From assembly GCA_902766305.1 (NCBI GenBank), contig CACXDE010000011.1, forward strand, positions 1 through 5,615: DNA of 5,615 nucleotides, given 5' to 3'. Positions within the stretch are counted from its first letter, which is position 1. Every line of letters begins with the position of its first letter. This stretch comes from an uncultured Ruminococcus sp. GTDB lineage: Bacteria; Bacillota; Clostridia; Oscillospirales; Acutalibacteraceae. The position numbers were made by a program, and so were the translations under genes. This document shows positions 1 through 4,257 of the stretch, piece by piece. The notes beneath the pieces are model-generated. The model was not told the origin of the DNA and searched no databases. It saw nothing but the letters and a program-made list of their open reading frames with translations.

Positions 1-27
1 ATAGTAAACGACAAAAGTATTTCTCTA

Positions 28-116
28 TTGTCATTCCGAGCAAAGCGAGGAATCTTTATCACAAAAGCGTATATAACGAAAAGATTTCTCGTCGCTTTGC
101 TCCTCGAAATGACAAA
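28..116. repeat. Large imperfect inverted repeat, interspersed-repeat type
   Basis: The left arm (28-57) reads TTGTCATTCCGAG, then CAAAGCG, then AGGAATCTTT. The reverse complement of the right arm (116-81) reads TTGTCATTTCGAGGAG, then CAAAGCG, then ACGAGAAATCTT. The arms therefore pair over nearly their whole length with two small indels, around a loop of about 23 nt (58-80). The RNA would fold into a long hairpin on either strand. A related, interrupted arm lies at 3993-4096 in this window, so this is a dispersed family and not a unique structure. Similar 'GTCATT-CGAG-AAAGCGA-AATCTT' sequences are, from general knowledge, common intergenic repeats in gut bacteria. No T-tract follows on the minus strand, so it is not a classic intrinsic terminator. 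It could still stabilise or end the mscS-side transcript. Confidence 0.75.
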
Positions 117-152
117 GTAGTTTTATAAATGACGTTTACAATAACATGTTTA

Positions 153-210
153 GCCTGTCGGGGCTTTCCGACCCCTTTTTCAAAAGGGTTTCCCCCAAAA
201 AAGCAAAGGG
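153..210. repeat. G/C-run hairpin cluster downstream of the channel gene
   Basis: This short region is packed with complementary runs. GTCGG (157-161) can pair with CCGAC (168-172). CCCTTT (173-178) can pair with AAAGGG (183-188) around a 4-nt loop. Further CCCCC (192-196) and AAAGGG (205-210) runs allow alternative pairings. It begins 12 bases beyond the stop of the MscS-type gene, where a transcription terminator would be expected, but no T-tract follows a stem on the minus strand. The modular look (GGGG, CCCC, CAAAAGGG, CCCCCAAAAAAGCAAAGGG) resembles intergenic repeats of clostridia. It may be a small dispersed repeat that also serves as a 3' end structure; a second copy is not visible here. 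Confidence 0.45.
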
Positions 211-221
211 TTTACTCTTTG

Positions 222-1103
222 TCAGTTATGTTCAGAATGCTCATATGTATGAATGTCAAGCTGATTGAAGGGTATCTCAATTCCGGCTTTGTCGAGAGCA
301 GATTTTACTCCCTCACGAACCTCGTAAAGAACCGGCCAGTAATCCTCTGAGCTGCACCATACATACAAAAGCATGCGTACACTGCTGTCTCCAAAACCGT
401 CAATGATAATTTTATTGGGCTTGTCCTTGATAACCTTTTCAACAGTGGAAACGTAATCCATAATAACCTTGCGTGCCTTTGGTATGTCCTGGGAATAGGA
501 TATCGGAACAGGTATTTCCAAGCGTCTGTCATCCAATTTGAAATGATTGATAACATTGCTTGATGTTATGCGTGAATTTGGGATAAGCACTTCCTTGTGG
601 TCGTATGTACGCAGTGTAGTATACATCATGTCGATGTGCATTACTTCGCCTGTTATACCTTCGGTTTCTATAAAATCACCGGTTTTGAATTTACGGTTAA
701 GAATTATAAGTGTTCCGCTTGCCACATTTGCAAGGCTGTCTTTGAGTGCGAGTCCTATCGTTACAACAGCAGCGCCCAATGTTGCAATAAGTGTTGAGAC
801 GTCAAACCTCAGAGCTGCTAATATACATACGCCAAGGCATACCCAGAGAAGTGTTCTGGTGACTGAGGTTATAAAGCTTATGATGGTCTGGTCAGCCTTG
901 CTCTTTTGCAGCGCTTTTGTTATTATGTGGGTGAGAAGACGTATCAGCCAGAATCCGGCTATAAACAAAACAATTGCGGCTACAAGATTCGGGATATATC
1001 CCACAAACCATTCACCAAGAGAATCGAGTGCTTTCTGGAGCTTGCTGATGTTTTCCTGCAAATCACCCTCAAGTATATTGCTGTCAAGAAGAATGTAGTT
1101 CAT
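222..1103 (-). CDS. MscS-family small-conductance mechanosensitive channel
   Basis: This 293-residue membrane protein is close to the usual MscS length of about 280-300. Three hydrophobic segments are visible: about 34-57, 75-98 and 103-135. The third is the pore helix with the small-residue pattern ATLGAAVVTIGLALKDSLAN (107-126), clearly the MscS signature; Asp122 sits where E. coli MscS has hinge Gly113, a common variant. The cytoplasmic beta domain follows, with FKTGDFIE (139-146), VLIPNSRI (172-179) and NVINHF (183-188), then an alpha/beta C-terminal cage domain ending near 287. By family it opens under membrane tension and releases solutes during osmotic downshock. The ATG start is supported by GAGGTG seven bases upstream. 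It overlaps the acetyltransferase gene by 20 bp and is the last gene of the unit. The fold and family are secure; gating properties cannot be told from sequence. Confidence 0.95.
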   Translation of the reverse strand: MNYILLDSNILEGDLQENISKLQKALDSLGEWFVGYIPNLVAAIVLFIAGFWLIRLLTHIITKALQKSKADQTIISFITSVTRTLLWVCLGVCILAALRFDVSTLIATLGAAVVTIGLALKDSLANVASGTLIILNRKFKTGDFIETEGITGEVMHIDMMYTTLRTYDHKEVLIPNSRITSSNVINHFKLDDRRLEIPVPISYSQDIPKARKVIMDYVSTVEKVIKDKPNKIIIDGFGDSSVRMLLYVWCSSEDYWPVLYEVREGVKSALDKAGIEIPFNQLDIHTYEHSEHN

Positions 1104-1794
1104 TGGCTGTCACCTCTGTGAATCCGAGTTTGCTGTAAAAGCTTTCATTTTTGTTTACCGGACGTATGACAAATATTTCACGTTTATCAAGTGACTTTAT
1201 CAGCTTTGATATACATTTTCCGGCATATCCCTTTTTTCTGTATGACGGCAGAGTACATACCGAGCCGATAACAGCGCAGCTGTCAGAAAGTGCAGACGTC
1301 ATAGAAAAGGAAACAATTTTATCATCAGATATAATGCAGCAGAATTTTGCTGTGCTGTGTCTGTGACGGTGTGATAATTCCACAACAAAATCCTCATATG
1401 AAGGCGCGGTAAAGTCTTTATCCTCACATCTGCACATCAGTTTATAGATACCCTTGTAATCCGGCTCTGACATACAATATTCAATATCCGGTCTGTCTGA
1501 ACGGTAAAGCTTTTGCCTGTCAGAAAGCTTCAAAATTATACCGCCGTTTTTGCATAACTGATCTGCATTACCCTGTACGCTGCCGCAGCCGCGCAGATTT
1601 ATGAATGATCGTATTTCATCCATATCTGCACTTTTTTTTGCATATACGGTGATGCTTCCGCCGTATTCAGACAAAACGGCAGTTGAATTTTTTTCATTCC
1701 TTTGCAGATAAAACCGTGCTATACTGTCATAACTGCTGTAGCTGTCATACAGACATCTTATCCGGCAAGCCCACGGGTCAATACTGCTGCTCAA
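1084..1794 (-). CDS. GNAT-family N-acetyltransferase (start uncertain)
   Basis: From the TTG at 1794 this is a 236-residue cytoplasmic protein. The C-terminal half is a GNAT domain: a beta strand CAVIGSVCTLP (173-183), the acetyl-CoA pyrophosphate loop RKKGYAG (186-192) matching R/Q-x-x-G-x-G/A, a following helix, and the terminal FYSKLGFTEV motif (219-228). The N-terminal half (1-130) is not a recognisable catalytic domain but resembles N-terminal extensions seen in clostridial GNAT proteins. The family transfers acetyl from acetyl-CoA to an amine; the substrate cannot be inferred. The frame stays open and protein-like upstream to the stop of the peptidase gene (1869-1867) with no ATG, GTG or TTG. 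The TTG has no clear ribosome binding site, so the natural protein may be about 20-24 residues longer. The 3' end overlaps the MscS-type gene by 20 bp. Confidence 0.85.
   Translation of the reverse strand: MSSSIDPWACRIRCLYDSYSSYDSIARFYLQRNEKNSTAVLSEYGGSITVYAKKSADMDEIRSFINLRGCGSVQGNADQLCKNGGIILKLSDRQKLYRSDRPDIEYCMSEPDYKGIYKLMCRCEDKDFTAPSYEDFVVELSHRHRHSTAKFCCIISDDKIVSFSMTSALSDSCAVIGSVCTLPSYRKKGYAGKCISKLIKSLDKREIFVIRPVNKNESFYSKLGFTEVTANELHSS
1111..1116 (-). promoter_or_regulatory. Ribosome binding site of the MscS-type gene, inside the upstream CDS
   Basis: On the minus strand GAGGTG is followed by ACAGCCA (7 nt) and then ATG at 1103. The site lies within the last codons of the acetyltransferase gene (the Glu-Val of FTEVTAN), so the two genes overlap and are probably translationally coupled. 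It supports the ATG at 1103 as the start. Confidence 0.75.
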
Positions 1795-1866
1795 ACTCAG
1801 AAAGTCTTTAACATCGTATGTGTTGTTTTTATCAAGTTCATGTATACCGATATATATCCTGTCCTT
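1795..1866 (-). other. In-frame, protein-like upstream extension of the GNAT gene without a standard start codon
   Basis: Read in the GNAT frame, this stretch gives KDRIYIGIHELDKNN followed by TYDVKDFLSL, leading without interruption into SSSIDPWACR. The composition and flow look like a real protein N-terminus. The stop codon of the upstream peptidase (1869-1867) is in the same frame. A Shine-Dalgarno-like AAAGGA (1867-1862) sits just in front of ATA (1857-1855) and ATC (1851-1849), but no ATG, GTG or TTG occurs before 1794. An out-of-frame ATG at 1841 opens a 14-codon mini-ORF that stops at 1797, two bases before the TTG. Either the gene starts at a non-standard codon near 1857-1849, or a start codon was altered, or the TTG is used with coupling. 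Confidence 0.55.
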
Positions 1867-2892
1867 TCAGCTTTCAATGCAGATTACAGATAATTCTTTG
1901 ACTAAGGAAAGAACAGCTTCGGCATCATTAAGGCTTATCAGGCTTGCATTTGCATGAAGATAACGGCAGGGGACAGATACGGCTATTGTACGTACACCGC
2001 CCCGGCTTTTGTGTATAGCGCCTGAATCGTTTCCACCGGCGATCATGGTTTTCGTCTGGACAGGGATATTTTTTTCCTTTCCGATATTCATAGCAAGCCT
2101 GTAATATTCCTTGTCATAAATTGTGGAGCGGTCCATGAAGGATACCACAGCGCCCCCGCCTACACAGCAGACCTTTTTTTCATTGTCGCTTCCCGGTACA
2201 TCTGCGGCAGTAGTTGCTTCAATGACTATAGCACAGTCCGGCGCAGCTGTAAATGCAGCAGCAGCAGAACCTCTGAGACCGACTTCCTCCTGAACGCAGA
2301 AAACAAATGTCATATCATAGGGAAGCTCTGATATTATCATCTCTATCAGGACAAGACATCCGAAACGGTCATCTATAGCCTTGCTGATTATCCTGCCGTC
2401 CTTGTCCTCATAAATGCTGTCAAATATTATACTGTCCCCGTATGAAACATATTCCATAGCATTATCCTTGTTTAAAGCGCCGATATCTATTGTCAGAGCT
2501 TCCGGAGGAGGATTCTTTCCCTTTTCATCCGCTTTCAGAACATGGACGGGCTTGCAGCAGACTACACCGGGGATTTTGTTTTTGCCCACAAAAACCTGCT
2601 TAGCAAAAACAGCACTGTCGTTGATACCGCCCACACAGTCAAATTTAAGACTGCCGTCAGGGAGTATATCTGTTACGATAAATCCCACTTCATCCATATG
2701 TGCAGACAGCATAAGCTTTTTCGGGGGTCGTTTTTTACCCTTTTTGAAGGCTATAATATTTCCAAGGTTGTCGACAGTTATTTTGTCGGCACTTTCATTT
2801 ATTTCTTCAAGTATAATTTTTCTGACTTCACCCTCGTCACCGGATATACCCCCGGCAGTGCAAAGCTTTTTCAGCAGTTTTCGGTCAATCAT
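1867..2892 (-). CDS. M42-family metallo-aminopeptidase, second of a tandem pair
   Basis: This 341-residue cytoplasmic protein has the usual M42 length. The metal-site motifs are all present: SAHMDEVG (63-70, ligand His65 and Asp67), AIDDRFG (172-178, bridging Asp174), QEEVGLRG (201-208, catalytic base Glu202 and ligand Glu203), IVIEATTAAD (222-231, Glu225 at the fourth ligand position) and RYLHA (310-314, ligand His313). M42 enzymes (TET/FrvX/CelM group) are two-metal aminopeptidases that form dodecameric tetrahedral shells and degrade short peptides; some members are annotated as endoglucanases, which I consider unlikely here. The ATG overlaps the stop of the upstream M42 gene (ATGA) and has a strong GGAGGTG seven bases ahead. 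The partner gene has Asp at the position of Glu225, so the two are diverged paralogues and not a recent duplication. The exact substrate preference is unknown. Confidence 0.93.
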   Translation of the reverse strand: MIDRKLLKKLCTAGGISGDEGEVRKIILEEINESADKITVDNLGNIIAFKKGKKRPPKKLMLSAHMDEVGFIVTDILPDGSLKFDCVGGINDSAVFAKQVFVGKNKIPGVVCCKPVHVLKADEKGKNPPPEALTIDIGALNKDNAMEYVSYGDSIIFDSIYEDKDGRIISKAIDDRFGCLVLIEMIISELPYDMTFVFCVQEEVGLRGSAAAAFTAAPDCAIVIEATTAADVPGSDNEKKVCCVGGGAVVSFMDRSTIYDKEYYRLAMNIGKEKNIPVQTKTMIAGGNDSGAIHKSRGGVRTIAVSVPCRYLHANASLISLNDAEAVLSLVKELSVICIES

Positions 2893-3905
2893 TTCTCTGC
2901 ACCTCCGGTCAGGTATTCTGCTATTATTTCAGCAGTATGTTCTATATCGTTAATGCAAACTGTTTCGGTCTGGGTGTGCATATTTTTTTCCGGCACGGAT
3001 ATTACAGCGCATGGTATGCCGCTCCTTGTAATGGCGATGCCGTCAGCATTTGTCCCTGTTCCTCCGCCGTTTACTTCAAAATCATAGGTTATGCCCAAAC
3101 GCTTGGCAGTATTAATCAGTTTGTTTGTAAGCTCTTTTGACAGTACCGGTGAAATGCTGAAGATAGGACCTTTTCCCATTTCGCCGCTTTGAGACGGTGG
3201 AACGCCGTCCTGCTTTGCAAAGCCAACGTCAACTATTATTGCTTCATCAGGGTCTAAAAGAAATGCGGCAGTTTTTGCGCCGCTTTCGTTTGTTTCTTCC
3301 TGAGAAGAGAATACAAGAGAGAGCCTTGTATCCTTCAGCTTTTTTGCAGACATTTCGGCAGCCTTTATTATTACGGCGCATCCGGCTCTGTTGTCAAGTG
3401 CGGAAACAGCCGCACAGTCATTCAGAAGCTCACGGTACTGACTTATTACAATTGCGGTATCGCCCGGAAAGATGAGTTCACTCACTTTATCCTCCGGAAG
3501 TCCTGTATCTATCCAGATATCATCCTTTGTCATACCATTTTCCTTGTCGGTAAGGTGGGGAGGGAGTGTTGCGATGATACCTGTTATGTCACTTTTGCCC
3601 TGTATTGTTACAGCAGTTCCCGGAAGTGAACGCATATCCATACCGCCCACCGGTTCAGCCTTTACAAAACCGTTTTCACCGATATATGTTACTATAAGTC
3701 CTATCCTGTCGATGTGTGCATCAAGCATGATATGACGTTTTGCGTCCTTTTTTCCGACAGTAACAATGATCGAGCCTGTAGGTAAAACCTCTGTATCATC
3801 AGAAAAGTCTTTCGTCAATTCACTGATGATATCCTTCATTTCTTTTTCTCTGCCCGATACACCTTTTTCGGCGCAGAGCTTTTTCAATATTTTTTTTGTT
3901 TTCAC
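2889..3905 (-). CDS. M42-family metallo-aminopeptidase, first of a tandem pair
   Basis: This 338-residue cytoplasmic peptidase has a complete M42 two-metal site: LDAHIDRIG (61-69, His64 and Asp66), SALDNRAG (168-175, bridging Asp171), SSQEETNESGA (200-210, catalytic Glu203 and ligand Glu204), IIVDVGFA (223-230, ligand Asp226) and KNMHTQTE (307-314, ligand His310). The GGGTGTNADG loop (280-289) is also typical. Arg67 replaces the Glu often seen after HxD; the position also varies in relatives (Gln in some TET enzymes), so activity is expected. The start is GTG at 3905; an ATG 12 bases upstream is cut off by an in-frame TAG, and GGAAG lies 8 nt before the GTG. It is the first gene of the M42-M42-GNAT-MscS unit and follows a 352-bp spacer. 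The expected role is trimming of cytoplasmic peptides, perhaps in a mixed complex with its neighbour. Confidence 0.93.
   Translation of the reverse strand: MKTKKILKKLCAEKGVSGREKEMKDIISELTKDFSDDTEVLPTGSIIVTVGKKDAKRHIMLDAHIDRIGLIVTYIGENGFVKAEPVGGMDMRSLPGTAVTIQGKSDITGIIATLPPHLTDKENGMTKDDIWIDTGLPEDKVSELIFPGDTAIVISQYRELLNDCAAVSALDNRAGCAVIIKAAEMSAKKLKDTRLSLVFSSQEETNESGAKTAAFLLDPDEAIIVDVGFAKQDGVPPSQSGEMGKGPIFSISPVLSKELTNKLINTAKRLGITYDFEVNGGGTGTNADGIAITRSGIPCAVISVPEKNMHTQTETVCINDIEHTAEIIAEYLTGGAEK
2900..2906 (-). promoter_or_regulatory. Strong ribosome binding site of the second M42 gene
   Basis: GGAGGTG on the minus strand lies 7 nt (CAGAGAA) before the ATG at 2892 and inside the last codons of the first M42 gene. 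It fixes the start and the ATGA stop-start overlap, which points to coupled translation of the two peptidases. Confidence 0.8.
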
Positions 3906-3913
3906 AATCTACA

Positions 3914-3918
3914 CTTCC
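3914..3918 (-). promoter_or_regulatory. Ribosome binding site of the first M42 gene (GTG start)
   Basis: GGAAG on the minus strand lies 8 nt before the GTG at 3905. It is weaker than the GGAGGTG of the second M42 gene. It decides for the GTG, because the only nearby upstream ATG is followed in frame by GAA GTG TAG. Confidence 0.5.
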
Positions 3919-3926
3919 ATATTTAG

Positions 3927-3961
3927 CAGTTATAAGTTGTCAGTCGTCAGTTGTAAGTTGT
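3927..3961. repeat. Short direct repeat, 14 nt copies at 21 nt period
   Basis: CAGTTATAAGTTGT (3927-3940) recurs as CAGTTGTAAGTTGT (3948-3961), 13 of 14 identical, with CAGTCGT between. The whole stretch is made of AGTTGT/CAGT words, like the simple 'GTCAGTTGTCAGTTAT' repeats seen between genes in many bacterial genomes. It falls in the 5' leader of the peptidase unit if the promoter at 3967-3995 is used. Confidence 0.6.
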
Positions 3962-3966
3962 GGCGT

Positions 3967-3995
3967 ATCATACCTTATTCTTCTTTTGTGGTAAA
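3967..3995 (-). promoter_or_regulatory. Candidate sigma-A promoter for the M42-M42-GNAT-MscS unit
   Basis: On the minus strand TTTACC (3995-3990) is followed after exactly 17 nt by TATGAT (3972-3967), matching TTGACA/TATAAT at 4 and 5 of 6 positions. Transcription would start near 3960 and give a leader of about 55 nt before the GTG at 3905. The -35 box overlaps the edge of the repeat arm at 3993-4096. A weaker alternative is TTACAA (3956-3951), 16 nt, TATAAC (3934-3929), made from the direct repeat. This is an inference from consensus only. Confidence 0.4.
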
Positions 3996-4096
3996 GATTC
4001 TTCGTCGCTTTGTTTACAGAACAGTCGGGTGCGTTGTTACCATTAAGTCAAAAAGCACCACCGCTGCAAATGATGGGGACGCTCCTCAGAATGACA
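3993..4096 (-). repeat. Interrupted copy of the intergenic palindrome-family repeat
   Basis: Read on the minus strand, CTGTCATTCTGAGGAGC (4097-4081) and CAAAGCGACGAAGAATCTTT (4012-3993) join into the same sequence as the 116-81 arm near the window start, with only a few differences. They are separated by about 69 nt of unrelated sequence (about 4012-4081), inside which GGTGC (4028-4032) and GCACC (4055-4059) could form a small stem. No clear target duplication or inverted termini bound the inserted stretch. A weaker TTGTCACTGCGA (4125-4114) just upstream may be a further decayed arm. Confidence 0.6.
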
Positions 4097-4208
4097 GCAT
4101 TGGGGAACTCTTTTCGCAGTGACAAGTTTTTTCGTTAAGTTGACGATATTGACCCTAAAGGGGTGGCTTTTATTCCGTGATATGCTTAATTATCTGAAAG
4201 AAGAATAT

Positions 4209-4226
4209 AGTATGGTATGCCATGCT
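4209..4226 (-). terminator. Weak hairpin after murD, possible transcript end
   Basis: On the minus strand AGCATGG, CATA, CCATACT forms a 7-position stem with one C/A mismatch and a 4-nt loop, followed by the pyrimidine-rich TATATTCTTCTTTC. It begins 32 nt after the murD stop. The stem is short and the T-run is broken, so this is a poor intrinsic terminator and readthrough of murD transcripts into the peptidase unit is possible. Confidence 0.25.
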
Positions 4227-4257
4227 CTGAACTCTGCACTCTTAGCTTTGAGCTTAA

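Larger units (their letters stand above)
3906..4257. other. 352-bp gene-free spacer between murD and the peptidase unit
   Basis: No credible gene lies here: reading frames that cross it are antisense extensions of the peptidase or built from repeats. It holds, from the murD end, a weak hairpin (4209-4226), an ACCC-TAAAG-GGGT mini-hairpin (4151-4163), an interrupted palindrome-family repeat arm (3993-4096), a candidate promoter (3967-3995) and a short direct repeat (3927-3961). The spacer separates murD from the four-gene unit and probably contains both the murD 3' end and the peptidase promoter. Confidence 0.7.

Noticed and set aside
129..350. Plus-strand 73-codon frame at the start of the window
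   Set aside because: It runs through the hairpin cluster into the antisense of the channel gene and shows no domain or convincing ribosome binding site.
547..1098. Long plus-strand frame opposite the MscS-type gene
   Set aside because: It lies wholly antisense to a gene with clear family motifs, has no ribosome binding site of note and its translation shows no recognisable domain.
1867..1869. TGA between the second M42 gene and the GNAT frame as a recoded or read-through codon producing a fusion protein
   Set aside because: Both M42 genes, the GNAT gene and the channel gene all end in TGA, and tryptophan is encoded by TGG (for example in SIDPWAC). A normal stop followed by a separate gene with its own ribosome-site-like AAAGGA is simpler.
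2414..3087. Two plus-strand frames of about 180 codons opposite the M42 genes
   Set aside because: They are antisense to two well-supported peptidases and are Ser/Phe-rich in the manner of complement-strand translations of ordinary coding sequence.
3927..3961. The spaced direct repeat as a CRISPR fragment
   Set aside because: Copies are 14 nt with a 7-nt gap, far too short for repeat and spacer units, and there are no cas genes nearby.
3766..4122. Plus-strand 118-codon frame reaching from the first M42 gene into the spacer
   Set aside because: Its first part is antisense to the peptidase start and the rest translates repeat sequence (AGTTGTCAGT words and the split palindrome arm).
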